64,000 nucleotides of DNA from Phragmites australis (GCF_958298935.1 NC_084931.1:13481334-13545333); one strand, 5' to 3'; shown: positions 45,102 to 57,237, numbered from the stretch's first letter. The notes: generated by a model not told the origin, from the letters alone. Translations and numbers: made by a program.

Positions 45102-46137
45102 CACGAGGGCGAGTGTGGTGGCCATGCATCATTCCACACGCTGGTCGGGAAGGCCTTTCGGTAAGGCTTCTACTGGTCGACAGCTCTCCAGGACGCTTTC
45201 GAGTTGGTTCAGCGCTACAGGGCATGCCAGTTCTATGCAAAGCAGATTCACCAGCCAGCTCAGGCTCTTCATACCATCTCCCTGTCTTGGCCCTTCACGG
45301 TCTGGGGGCTGGACATCTTGGGTCCATTCCCCCGAGCAATTGGGGGCTATGAGTACCTCTACGTCGCCATCGACAAGTTCACCAAGTGGCTGGAGGCGGT
45401 CCCAGTTGTCAAGGTTACCAAGAACATGGTAATTCAATTCATCCGCGGTGTCACAAGTCGCTTCAGCGTCCCGAACAGGATCATCACCGACAATGGCACC
45501 CAGTTCACAAGTGCCCTGTTCGGGGAATACTGCAAGGACCTCGAAATCAAGCTTTCCTTCGCCTCTGTCACTCATCCTCGGAGCAATGGGCAAGCCGAGC
45601 GTGCAAATGCCGAGATACTGAAGGGGCTCAAAACCCGGACCTACGACGTGCTGGCAAAGCATGGGACGGGGTGGATCGACGAGCTGCCAGCTGTGTTATG
45701 GGCCAATCAGACCACACCAAGCCGAGCCACTGGGGAGACACCTTTCTTCCTCGTCTACGGCACCGAGGTGGTCCTCCCCTCCGAGCTCACACTCAGCTCC
45801 CCTCGGGTGAGTGCTTACTCAGAAGGCGAACAGAAACAACGAAGACGCGACGACGTCGATCACTTGGAGGAGCGTCGACGATGAGCCGCCAGATTCCAGT
45901 AGAGCCTGCGGCGCTACCATCAGTGCCACATCCGAGCCCGGTCACTCGAGGTTGGGGATCGAGTTCTCCAACACTTCTAGACTCACAAAGGAAAGAATAA
46001 ACTCTCTCCTATGTGTGAAGGCCCCTTTATCGTGACCGGTGCCCCACGACAAGGCTCGTTTCGGCTGGCCACAGAGGATGGGTAGCCTCTCCCAAACGCG
46101 TGGAATATCGAGCATCTATGCAAGTTTTATCCCTAGG
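45102..46137 (+). pseudogene. Tat-type integrase, main part
   Basis: It continues from 42928. The zinc-binding box is GHASFHTLVGKAFR, with a TAA where Gln is usual, then RACQFYAKQ with one Cys of the pair lost. The catalytic core is open: WGLDILGPFPRAIGG (Asp codon 45312-45314), ITDNGTQFTS (Asp 45489-45491) and NGQAERANAEIL (Glu 45597-45599), a D,D-35-E spacing. ETPFFLVYGTEVVLPSEL follows. After a frame change near 45830 the C-terminal part is traceable to about 46137 (NKLSPMCEGPFIVTGAP, PNAWNIEHLCKFYP). Confidence 0.9.
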
Positions 46138-47848
46138 TGGGAATGTTTGTGCTCGGGCCAACCAGGACAGGGGCTTTCCCCCTGCCGAAATTGGCCGGGG
46201 TCTACTACCAACCATGTAAGTTAGCACTTGCTATTTATTTTTTTGTCACTTCTGTACAAATTGTCAATATACGCTCATATTACTCTTATTCCAAGTTTTT
46301 CCTCTGGAATCCATATGTTTAATCTGTTTGGTGAGATGCTCGATTTGTGTGAGAAAAACACGCTCTCTCATTTTTCCCGCTGATAAAAACGGATCCCGGT
46401 CGGTATGCGCGCAGGCAGTGACTGCTGATTTAAGTCTGTTGTGGTAGGCTGTGGTGCCCGGCTGCATGGCAGTACCCCGAGCACTACCGAGCCTCTGGGG
46501 TTCTCGGGTAATCCTACCGCTCGAACATGAGTGGTCGGGACCGCCTAGACCCCAGGGGTAGGCTGTCGGTGCTCGGCCTGGTCAGTCCTACCCTGGGCAG
46601 CACCAAACCATTCGACCTCTTGGTTATGCCTCTGTCCGTACACTTTGCTGGTCCGGGTATTCGAGAGGTCTCGGGTCAAAAACGAGAGCAGTGTATAATG
46701 AGTACCGCACTAACAGAGCACACCAAGCAAAGAATCTTTGCCTATTTTTCAAGCTTACAGATCAATGCTCGAGAACCAAGCAGCCCGACTACAAGGGCCT
46801 CAGTGTTTGGGGCGCTGCTCGAGCCTCTGGGGTCCTCGGGCAATCCTACCGCTCGGACATGAGTGGTCGGGACCGCCTAGGCCCCAGGTTCTATTACCGG
46901 GTTTGCAGTGCTCAGGTGCTAAGAGGATGTCATGGGGGCTTAGGCGCTCTGCATAGGGGAACCCATGTTTCCGGGCGCCCCGAGGTCAGGACATCTACCC
47001 TTCCCTAGCCTAGTCGGCCGGAAGGAAGATACCTACCCGGTGAGTTACTAAAGTTATATGAATTTCCTTCCATATATACGCAATAAGCTATTTGCTCCCG
47101 AGTTATTCTCCGGACCCTCGTATGCTAATCTGTTCAACGAGATGGTCTCCTCACGCGCAAAACCCCGCCCGCGTGCTCGCTTTTCTGGAACAACAAAAAT
47201 AGAAAGTAGTCGGTGTACCGTACAGGCAGCGATGGCTGACCTAGGTCCTTTATGGTGGCCGTGGTGCCCGGCCGGCTTGGCAGTACCCCGAGCACTACCG
47301 AGCCTCTGGGGTTCTAGGGTAATCCTACCGTGCGAACATGAGTGGTTGGGACCGTCTAGACCTCAGGGGTGGGCTGTCGGTACTCGGCCTGGTCAGTCCT
47401 ACCCCGGACGCCACCAAACCGTGGGGACTCTTGGTCACATTTCCGCCCGCACGCGTCTTCGGTCTATTTGTTTGAGAGGTCACAGGGTGAAAAGTGTTCA
47501 CTGGTTGTGGCGTGTACCGTGCCAGGTGGATTTGTCTCCCGAGCAAAGAAGCTCATGTCTGTGTCTCTTGACTCAGCAGCTGCGCACTCGCGAGGGCTCG
47601 GGGGCTAGATGCTCGGGTGGTCCCATTACTCGAACGATGAGTGGTCGGGGCAACCTAACTTCCCGGGGGAAGATTGCCGGGCTCGACCCGGCCAGTGCCT
47701 CTCGGAACATCAAGCAAAAACCAAGCAACATAAAGAACAAGTACAGAGCGGAGTTTCGATCCCAAGAGTGGCTTCTATTATATTAAAAGGAACCGTCCAG
47801 GAGGGGATCACTCCCATATTTACAACATTCCAAAAAAAACAAAAAACA
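46138..47848 (+). repeat. 3' non-coding region of the Tat-type element with large direct repeats
   Basis: Two related blocks about 815 bp apart: about 46240-46680 and 47060-47480. Both contain CCCCGAGCACTACCGAGCCT, an ATGAGTGGT(C/T)GGGACCG word and GGCCTGGTCAGTCCTACCC. Shorter partial copies lie at about 46804-46900 and 47600-47690. No gene is supported here; open frames change with every copy. Confidence 0.7.
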
Positions 47849-48574
47849 CTAACTATCTACAGGCTTAGGAGGAGAGCACGCGTCGCTGCTGCTGTCGCTG
47901 CTTGGGCCCGGCTCCCGCACAAAACACTCTGCCACCTCGGTGGCGACGTCACGGATGGCTTCCCGGGCGGCGGCTTCCTCTGCCACAACCACGCCTTGCC
48001 GGGCTGGCTCTAGTGGAAAGGCGGGATCTCGACTGCGGTAGCAGGCGAGAATGTGCTCGGTCACTCCTTTGGCTAGTGCACGCCCCTCCTGGGTTGCCAG
48101 CTCCTGGACAACGGCAGGAAGGGCCTCGAGGCACCGGGAGATCTTTACGAACTCGAGGGCGATGTGGCCTATCTACTCCTTATCCAGTGACTGGTCACCC
48201 ACGAACACGCGCCCAAGCCCGGCTGCCTTCACGGAGTCCCGTGCCTGCTGAAGGATGTCCCGCACCATCAGCTTCACATTCGTCCACTCTGAGAGGATGA
48301 TCTCAAGCTCGTCCTCTACGTTCTTCAGCTGGGCCTTGAGATTGGTGCCATCGGCGGCGCTGATAGGGATGCCCCTCGCAGTTGGGACCTCCTGGCATTG
48401 GACGGCCGCCTCGGTCTGGGCTTGCTCCAGCTGCTCAACCCGGGCCTTGACGGCCTGCTCTTGGGCAGCCAGGTCGGCCTCCCATTTGGCGACCAGCTCC
48501 TCCCAGGTGGTGAGTGCTGATGATGCCAAGTTGGCATCCGCCTCTCGCTGCGCGATCTGTTGCTCTCGGGGCAA
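47849..48574 (-). pseudogene. antisense coiled-coil ORF of the Tat-type element, one TAG, 5' end missing
   Basis: One minus-strand frame of 242 codons is broken only by a TAG at 48173-48175 (plus-strand CTA, one base from CTG/CAG). The first part is a coiled coil rich in Glu, Ala and Gln (WEADLAAQEQAVKARVEQLEQ; VEDELEIILSEW). The second has EALPAVVQELATQEGRALAK and EEAAAREAIRDVATEVAECF and ends in an acidic Ser-rich tail. The layout resembles the C-terminal half of the PF04195-like proteins. It lies opposite to gag-pol, just where the 3' LTR should follow. The N-terminal part is lost at the junction at 48574. Confidence 0.65.
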
Positions 48575-49952
48575 CTTATATCTGAGGCAACAAGCAACAC
48601 ATCTCTTACAAGTTCTGGCCTTAATTCATCATCGATTGAACTCAAGGCAACATACTTCTTAGGAAACATATCCTCGGCAAACTGAACATAGCATCATATC
48701 CCTCACAAGCATCAGAACTTGAACAGGGCATAATCAATCATCGGAGCCATGACTCCATCGACTCATTAGGGCATATTAGAGTCAGCATCATCGGACCCTA
48801 ACTCATCATCAACCAGCCATCTAAAGCATCACATTACCAAACCCCGTTGCTGCTGTTACCCAACCGACAATAGAGGAGAGGCAATAGAGTTGTTTCCAAC
48901 ACCCTCATCTTGCCGCAGAGAGAACAGATCACCAAGACCAAGCCAACAACACATGGCTCATGGGAACAGGCAACCAGCGATAGCAGGAGTCATCCCAGCG
49001 CAGTAGCACGGCAGCAAGCATCACCAGGCCACAATAGACAGCGGCAAGTAACACCAGATCAATGGCAATACATCGACAAAGCAGAATACATCAGCCAGCA
49101 CATCAGCGATGAGGCAGAGCCAAACCACGGCTGAGAGAGATAGATTTCAATGCAGTGTCAAGGCGCTGGCCTATGGTGACGACACCTGACACACCGGACG
49201 ACAGAAAGATAGACATGCGCATCGACCCATTCCTTTCCACGGCAAGAACAACAGAGCATGTACGCTTCAATGGCCACAGCTCGAGCACCGGCCGGAGCTT
49301 CAATCAATGGTGATAACACATCGGTTGGGGATAGCACCCACGCAACCACAGATCACATCGATCGATACCAAGGTGGCGATAGAATGCCGGATGAGCCAAT
49401 GGTGGCATGGCTCACCCGCTGGTGGCACAGTTACTCTGGTGGCAGCACATCCCTCCCAACAAGTGACTATCCACGCATGTGTCTGCCAAAAACCTCAACG
49501 GCGATAACACAGGCCTGCCCGAAGTTGGACTCAATAGCCACTGCAACAAGGCGGGCCGGAGCAACACATCTCGACGGCAATCAGCATGCGGCTGGCCGGA
49601 GCACCTAGGCTCCAACGGTGGCAAGTAGCATGCGCATGCCAGAGCACAAAGAAACATCTCAACGGCATGCGCGCGGCGATGAAGGCGCACACGGCTGGAG
49701 CCAAATCAAAACAATCTCAACGACGAAGGTCACCGGAGCGTCGACACACTTCCAAGGTGGCAGAGGGTACACACGCTGGAGCGCGGACACACGCCCACAA
49801 CAGCAGCAACTCGAATGGTGATGGATTGCTGTGGGGTTGGCAGCCGAGTGAGGGAGAGAGATTGAGGTGTGGGGCCGGTGAGCTGGTGGGTCCCACATGC
49901 TAGAGAAAGAGGTTCGTTTCTAGTGATGAGGGACACGGCTCTGGGCTGGCCT
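48575..49952. other. unassigned sequence between two elements
   Basis: 1.4 kb with no recognisable gene. Composition changes from AT-balanced to CA-rich with many CATCA/GCACA words, and the last 130 bp (GTGGGGCCGGTGAGCTGGTGG) resemble the inner part of the long LTRs seen at 2177-5288. It may be part of an LTR or leader of another gypsy element, but no edges were found. Confidence 0.35.
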
Positions 49953-50030
49953 TGTCACGTCCCAAATTCCATAATCGTGTGATTAAGCTTAATCATGCAT
50001 CATTAGCATTATAATTATTTTTGAGGTAAA
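49953..50030 (+). repeat. first ~80 bp of a long gypsy LTR in plus orientation
   Basis: It starts TGTCACGTCCCAAATTCCAT, the same outer edge as the LTR at 5288 but on the plus strand. The similarity (AATTAAGC/GATTAAGCTTAAT words) fades before 50041, where the Mutator-like region begins. The rest of this LTR is not in the window. Confidence 0.7.
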
Positions 50031-50040
50031 TTATTCCTCA

Positions 50041-50262
50041 TGGATACACCACTCATTTCTCTGTTCTCTCAACTGCAATGTCTTCCTCAACTCCACCAAG
50101 CCCACCCAAGAAACATTGGGGGATTTTCATCCCTCAGGGGATCGAACCACCGATGTGCTTCTGTGGTGACTGTTGTAGGCTTCATGAGTCCCAGGACATC
50201 TCATACACCTATGGGCTCAGGCTCAGGAAGCTGAGAGGGCAAGGAAGTAGGAGAGGGCATTA
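50041..50262 (+). pseudogene. 5' fragment of a GRF-type zinc-finger gene (inverted copy)
   Basis: The ATG at 50078 reads MSSSTPPSPPKKHWGIFIPQ, then EPPMCFCGDCCRL and ISYTYGLR. It is the same gene start as the minus-strand gene at 59850 and includes the upstream part (CATGGATACACCAC). Homology ends near 50225, and the frame runs on into a basic tail by chance. The CxCG box is the first half of a GRF-like zinc finger; the second half is missing. Confidence 0.65.
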
Positions 50263-50556
50263 GACTCCCGACAGAGTTTTTGAGCGGTCACTTCGTGTAT
50301 AAGTAGCTTTGTAAGAAATACTTTTCTAGGTCTGTCGTGAATGGTTCATACATGGCCGAGGACGATAGAATGTGTGGTCACGTTGGATTAAGAAATGCAA
50401 CTAGCGTGTAATCATTGGAATAAGAAATGCAGTTACAACATGGTTAGTGGACCATAAAGATTACACGCGTCTTAATACGTAAGAATAGCGAATCGAATAT
50501 GCATATGTAAGTTACAAAAACAAATGTACAATCCTACTGTTGTCTCCCTGCTGCCA

Positions 50557-53505
50557 TCAGTCGTTCCCCCAATCATGGTCCCGCTGCCGCTGCCGCTTGT
50601 TGGCCCTCACGTGGCCCCTAGAGTAGGTCAGGGGGTCGGGTGGACCGACCTGTCTGGTAGGCCTAGTAGGGAACACCAGTGTCGAGGCCTCCTCCTAGGT
50701 GTGCTGTGTCCGAAGTGGAGCACTGGGTACCTGGGACTGCTGGAGGACGTCGTAGTCTGGTGTGCCCCCGAAGAAGTCCCGCACAAGGTCGTACGGGGGG
50801 TCCGGCCCAGGCTCATCCTCCTGACTCGGGTATGAAGACTGAGAAGGATCCGCGGGCGTCCATATGTACTGGCTGAAGGGGCCTACGAACAGATAAATGT
50901 ATTAGATATGGAAAATGTGGAAATGAAAGTGGTTGTACAAATGCACTATTGTACCTATGTGGTATGCCGGTGCAGCAGCAGATGGCCAGGCGTGCGTGAC
51001 GTAGTAGGGGTCGAATGGTGGTGGTGGGATCAGTCGCGGGGCAGCTGAAGACAGCCTGACCTCATCACCAAAATAACATGTGGACAATATTAGATGTACT
51101 ATTGAATATATTGAATACGAGAATGTGGTGTCGCCCAGTACCTGAGTGGCCTGCGAGTGGTGAGGGTGTCGGGACAAGGCTCGGTCTAGGTGGTAGCGTC
51201 GAGACGTGTGTAGGTGCACCTAATATTTATTTGAAATCAATGCACCAGTAAGGAACGAATATATTTAAACACCGTGCGAATGAAAAATCCGTACCTATTG
51301 GGTCCGGACCTGCTGGTTGTGGTACAGAGGCTGTGTGGGTGCCAACACTGATGAACGGCGGTGCACATCAGACCTCCTCTACGACTCAGCATGGACCTCA
51401 CTCGACTTGGGAGACGCTCTTGCGACGTCTGCGGTGGACCGGCAAGAGGTTAGCTTCAAGGCCCGCACGGTCTTATCGAAAACCCGCTTGACGAACCCCG
51501 CTACATCTAACTCACTGAGGTGCACCCCTTGCCTGAGGCAGTCCATGGTACCAGCTGTGTCCCTATGGATATCATAAATGATATCGGCCTTTGGAAACAA
51601 ACAAGAAATAACAATTTCATTTTATAGTTGTTGTTACGCAAGTATGTGGTACTGAAATGAGATGTAAATTACACATACCGCCAATGCAGCGTCCTCATCC
51701 CAATGGCTCGGGTAGACCTCTGTAGTCAACGTGATGTGGGGCCGGACACCCTCTGGAGTGTAGGTGACCCGTGTACGTGTACGTGGCACGTACCACCATA
51801 GGTAGTCCTCGAAGCTCCACTCGTTGAACGGACGCATCTCCTCCACGACATCCTGAAGGGTTTGGGCCCATGCTGAGACGTACGTGGCTGAGCGATCTGC
51901 CCAGAGGTTGCCAGCCGGCTGTCTCTTGCGTGTATACCTGCAAGTGAACCACATTAAATATAATTGACAGTAAGACAAATGTTACGAATTATTCACTTCA
52001 TTATATTTACCTGTGGACGTGCACTAGAATAGTGCGAATGTGGACAAGGGGGAAAGCCTGGTGGCGGCCAAACTGCCGCATGATGCGGTGCGGTGAGTAC
52101 TCTAGACGTAGATGTCGAAGACAAGCGGTGTCTTCGTAAGCGAGTACTCCTTGTCGCGGGACACAACGGAGACATACCCAAACCCGCACGATCTTGGATG
52201 GCTAAGAAGCTGAATGACGTCCATACCATGTCATCCGGACGCAGTCGGTCAAACTGCGATCGAAGAAGCTCATAAGCGCTGTGAGCCTGCTCATGCCCTC
52301 AGTGTGGCTATGTGACAAACATAATCAGAATTACAAATACATGTGAGAAACATGATGTACATCCATACCAATAACATGTGACAATTAAAGTATTAAAAAA
52401 CGTATGTACCTGGTGTCAACACCAAAGCGAGGTCATGGTAGGCATGTCCTCCTCGGGCTCACCGTACCATTCCTCAGGGTACAGGGAGCGGTCCACCACT
52501 GGCCAGCCTATGGCGAACCGCTAGTAGGACCACAGCTGCAGTAGTAATGGGCACCCAGCAAAAGTGGCAAGTGGCTCCTTCTTCGTGTACGTGTTGCACA
52601 GCGCTCGATATGTCGCAGCAAGAACAACAGATGCCCAACTGAATTGTGGTACCTCCTCGCCAACAGCATCCGCTATCAACCTCTCGTACGGAACAAGGGT
52701 CCTCGCCACTAGGTGGCCTTGGCCGCTGATGAACATAACCCAGCCAAACAGCCAAAGCAGATAGACCTCCAAATGCCTGGACACCGAATACACGTTGGTG
52801 TGCGGGTGCATGTACGCATGCTGCAAGTATGACAAGTGATAATAAGGAACAGAACTAGATACTAGAAAAGTAAATGAGAAGTTGAATTGTACGGTACCTG
52901 GAACTGTAGGATCCACTTTTTCATGGGTCCTCGTGGATCGGAAAAGAACTCAGGCACGTAGGGGATGCATCGTTTGTCCGCTCAACCGGGCCAAAGCGCT
53001 GATGCATGACGTTCATCCAGTCAACATTCATGTCGATGACTCTAACCGCATCTCCCACGCAAGGTAAGCCTAAGAGGTAGGCTACGTCCTGCAAGGTTAG
53101 GGTCATCTCGGTGCAGGGGAGGTGGAAAGTATGTGTCTCAGGCCTCCATCGGTCTACCAGGGCGGTTATCAATGAGCGATCAAAATAGAATCGACACGCC
53201 GCTACCTTGGGGTTCTCCGTCGATTGGGCCTCCACCAAATAACAAAGCGGTAGGAGTCCCGGTGCTGCCAACCTGCACCATTGCGAATATAAATAAACTG
53301 GGGGATGCAATACATAAATGAATCGGCACATGCGTATAAAAGTATCGACTTACTTGTGCTTCCACCGATCATCGACTGTAAGTAGCTCTCCAAGTCCACG
53401 TGGTCGGAATACTCCTAACTCTGTCTGGTGCATGGCGGACAAGAAGCTGCGGTGCCTCTTGTCCACAGCAAGGTCGAGAAGCTCAGGGGTCGTAGGGTGA
53501 ACCAT
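50557..53505 (-). pseudogene. plant mobile domain (PMD) gene, copy 1, multi-exon, damaged
   Basis: Minus strand. Exon 1 (53505-53354) starts MVHPTTPELLDLAVDKRHR. Exon 2 (53272-52898) holds APGLLPLCYLVE and the domain signature HLPCTEMTLTLQDVAYLLGL. Exon 3 (from 52820) reads HLEVYLLWLFGWVMFISG. Later exons include YLWWYVPRTRTRVTYTP (about 51800-51730) and a Pro-rich, basic end (RGHVRANKRQRQRDHDWGND) with the stop at 50557-50559. Damage: a frameshift near 52962-52970 and a TAG near 52521. PMD proteins (MAIN/MAIL1 in Arabidopsis silence transposons) also occur inside plant transposons. This one starts only 213 bp after the transposase stop, on the same strand. Confidence 0.75.
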
Positions 53506-53718
53506 ATCTGCATTAAAACCACATGTACATTAATATATTGCAACATGTAGATAAGAACAATATATATTGAATGGAAATTTACATTGCAACTATATGTAAC
53601 ATGAATATATTGCGACATGTACTTACAAATGTAAGGTTAAAATGCTAGAGAGTGAAGTACAAATATAATAGCAAGGTACGCTAAATACAATCACACTAGA
53701 ATGCGCTCCAATACTCAC

Positions 53719-56700
53719 CTACACAATAGGTGCATTTTTAGGACAATACTTATACGTGTGACTTGTTTCATTGCACTGGCTGCATCGCTTGACCCTTGGA
53801 CCCGCCTCGGATTCATCCATATTGTTGCAAATCCGGTGAGTTTGTCGACGACCCGGTGCGTTCTTCATCTTTTCCAAATCAGGCACATAGATTCGTGAAG
53901 GGCATGGATTACTTATAAAAGTATCAACAATGTCGTAACCATACAGCTCAATTATTCCAGGTGTTTAGTATCTGATCCTTCATGAAATACTTTGAAACAT
54001 ATTGCCTGGGAAGCATATTGTGCTCCGCACACACAACTATGACGTGTGTACAAGGTTTGTGAAGTAATTGTGGCTTCTGGCAAGTACAAATGCATGTCCC
54101 ACTCCTAAGCACGCACTCTTACACATGCTGCTCACATCTTCCACCCCTACGACCCTTATCCCGGCACAAGACACTGAACCTGTGCTCCGTAGTCCCCTCT
54201 TGATTAGCGCGATGCATGTGTGCCTTCTTTGTAGCCTTCTCCACATACTCATAGCATCCATCCATAAAGCATATGATTATCTTCCGTTACCTTGGAAGCA
54301 GCTGCGTACCGATCAATAAAGTATTTACAAGTCCTATGCAAAATACCTTCTAGAATTTCAACGAGTGGGAGGGGCCTCATTCCTCGCATGACCTAGTTAT
54401 AAACCTCAGCAAGATTTGTTGTCATTATTCCATACCTTGCCCCACCACTGTCGTACAGCAAAGTCCATTTTTCATTTGGCTCATTATGTATCCACTGTGA
54501 AAAGCTCCTAATAGCTGACCCTGACCTCCTTATTATCTGAAGAGTATCTGTTGGGAGAGGTCTAAGAGCTATCGGTTCATCACCAGTGGCTGCAACCTCT
54601 ACTGTCTGTTTCAGAGATAGTTCATCCAGTCTTGCCCATAGGGCATTGAACTTCCGTTGCTGGTTTTGAGTACACAATTTTTTGAAAGGGATAAATGCAA
54701 AAAACCCCCCAAAAGTCACTTGGATTTTTACTTTCCCCCCCAAAAGTTGTTTTGTTGCAAAAAAAACCCCCAAAGGTTTGATTTTGTTGCAAAAACACCC
54801 CAAAAATTCAAAAAAATTAAAACAAATCACAAAAAATTCTAAAAAAAACTAGAGACAATTATAAGACCTTTTGTGAAATTTTTTTTCAAAAATAATATCC
54901 TTTGCATCATATTTCATGGAGAGTAAGTTTGAAAAAAAAAAGAAAAACGTGCAACTCATTTATTAATTAGAGTTAAATGCATAGTTAATTATTTACTAAT
55001 CCAAAAATCATGAAACAAAATTTTTTAGTCTTCTTACATGATCCTCTATCTTGTAAAAATACATGAAATCTTGAAATAATTATTGTAACGTGCAGAATTG
55101 AGTAAATGTGTTGTAGATAGATTAATTCATAACTAATCCATAACACCCCCAAAATTAGTGAAACCACTTTTATTAGTTTACTTAAACAATTATTTGTGTA
55201 GGAAAAATAATGGTAGACATGACAAAGTTAAAATAACATGAGTTAATAAATGAGCTGCACATTTTTCTTTTTTTTCTTCCAAACTTCCTCTCCATGAAAT
55301 ATGATGCAAAGGATATTATTTTTGAAAACAAAATTCACATAAGATCTTAGAATTGTCTCTAGTTTTTTTAGAATTTTTTTAATGATTTTTTATTTTTTTG
55401 AATTTTTAGGGGGTTTTTTGCAACAAAGTCAAACTTTTAGGGGGTTTTTTGCAACAAAACAACTTTTGGGGGAAGTCAAAATCCAAGTGACTTTTGGGGG
55501 GGGGGGGGTTTGCAGTTTTCCCTTTTTGAAAAGATTCATCGACTCTTTGTTTTTAAACTGTCTATAGAAGTTCGCACCCATATGGCGCATGCACCACCTG
55601 CTCTTCAAGTCGGGCCACTTTGCTGCAACACCCCGTCGAACACTCCCATATTGCATATCCAACGAAGCCTGCAACAACTCTGCATGTCTATCATTAATTA
55701 GACACACATCTGACCGGTCAAGAACAATAGCATGCTTCACCCGTTTAAGGAACCAATACCAGTTGTCCCCGTTCTCACTCTCCACGAAGGCAAACCCTAG
55801 TGGAAGGACTTGGTTGTCATCGTCGACCCTAATTGCACACAATATCTATCATTTGTACTTCCCAGTCAGGAATATCCCGTCCAGGCAAATGATGGGTTGA
55901 CAGTACCAAAATGCTTTGATGGTTGCAGCGAATGCAAAGAAAGCACGCTGCAATACTCGTTTCCCGCTGTACTTCACATCAGTCAAGGGATAATGCTTGA
56001 TATCAAGTCCTCTTTCCGAACAAGACATACAAGCATAGTAACTGCCTGGGTTCCTTCCACATATTGTGGCTAATTGATGAGGTAGATTATGATATGAATC
56101 TTCATATGTTCCGAACCTCATCTCAATAGCCTTCTGTTTCGCCCTCTATGCCTTCGCATAGTTTATTGTATACTGGAACCTTTGCTCAATAGCACAGATT
56201 ATTGATCGTGGCTCATACTTTAGGTTGTCCACAATCTCCCCATACATAGCAATAGCAATAAAAGTAGATGACATGTTCCGGTGGATGAACTCTATTTCCT
56301 CAATGTGACAATTATGTTCCCCGACTATTGAGCACTGCCAGTAGTATACCCATTTCCCCCTGAATACGTGCACCCGCCAAGGACATTTGAGGCACCAAAC
56401 ACTTCACATCATACTCCCTTTTACTAGATTTAATAACCTTGAATTGCCTCCGAAGAGACAGCGATCAGAATTTAACTGCATCAGTAACAACCTCCTTTGT
56501 AGGGTACATAGCACCCTGAGACACCTCGTTCTCATGATACTCTCATGGTGTTCGATCAGCCTCACTAACCACCAGCTTTGAAAATTCATGATCCCTCCAC
56601 TCTGCAGACACTAGAGCATTACCCTCCTTGTTAGATACATCCTCATCGACAACGGCTTCCTCCAGCTCTTGATCCTCCAACTCCATCTCTTCAATTATGC

Positions 56701-57121
56701 TAGGGATGTGCTCCCCCTCATCGGCTACACCCATTGGTTGCATCTCAGGAATATCCCTAACATCTGCCCTGGTCCTGACATTTACCGGGTCTGATTCATC
56801 TTCCACTGCCTCACTTGGTCCCGCTACTACTTCTGCAGAGTTTAGCTCTATTTGACCTTTCTGGTACGCCTCAGCTAACAAAATCAGAGGCAGCCCACGT
56901 TCACATGATATATCTATATACTGCCTCCAAGTAGATGTGGCTTTGATCTGGACAAGCTCGCCAAAGTATCCCAGACTAGCACGGCTGAGGATAGCTTTCA
57001 GCTTAAGATCATGTTGCTGCGGATGCAGTTGAAAAAACCGCATTAGCCACTTGCACACACCCGCAATGGTCCTCTCATTGGCTTTACTAAGACCCTTCAT
57101 GACATGGCGAAACCCAGACAA
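53719..57121 (-). pseudogene. MuDR-type (MULE) transposase, split by a MITE
   Basis: Minus strand. The open N-terminal part (57121-56543) starts MSGFRHVMKGLSKANERT and ends in an acidic linker. The MuDR DNA-binding domain (about 56400-56150) shows CPWRVHVFRGKWVYYW, HNCHIEEIEFIHRNMSS and IEQRFQYTINYAKA. The catalytic domain (about 56120-54540) shows CLDGIFLTGKYK, LPLGFAFVESENGDNWYWFL, VCLINDRHAELL and RWCMRHMGANF. A SWIM zinc finger lies at 54094-54044 (C-x-C...C-x-H all present). A C-terminal CCHC knuckle lies at 53784-53743, with the stop TAG at 53719-53721. A MITE at 54688-55522 and several stops and frame changes in 54040-54400 inactivate it. The first Met may lie further upstream. Confidence 0.87.
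54688..55522. mobile_element. large inverted-repeat MITE (835 bp) with 9-bp target duplication
   Basis: The ends are GGGATAAATGCAAAAAACCC and, inward from the right, GGGAAAACTGCAAACCCCCC. Arms of roughly 300 bp (about 54688-54990 and 55215-55522) pair with each other, sharing for example TTTCATGGAGAG and its complement. The flanks TTTTTGAAA (54679-54687 and 55523-55531) form a 9-bp duplication, which is Mutator-type. It lies inside the transposase coding region, between the MRH(M/L)GANF part and the LCTQNQQRKF part. No ORF of its own. Confidence 0.82.
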
Positions 57122-57237
57122 ATCTACACCATTAGGACCATACCTAATTTCACCTCACCATAATATATCTAAAAAATTACCGACACCGATTCATGCCTAA
57201 CAATAGGTTCTTCAATAATACCCCTAACCAAACTAAC

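Larger units (their letters stand above)
36820..48574 (+). mobile_element. Tat-type Ty3/gypsy element with antisense ORF, 3' end missing
   Basis: Plus-strand order: 5' LTR, primer site, gag, protease, RT, RNase H, second RNase H, integrase (split by a hAT element), long repeated 3' region, antisense coiled-coil ORF. The second RNase H and the antisense ORF are marks of the Tat group (Grande of maize has a comparable antisense gene). The 3' LTR is absent; similarity to element sequence stops at about 48574. Many stops, most explained by C-to-T changes, make it inactive. Confidence 0.88.
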
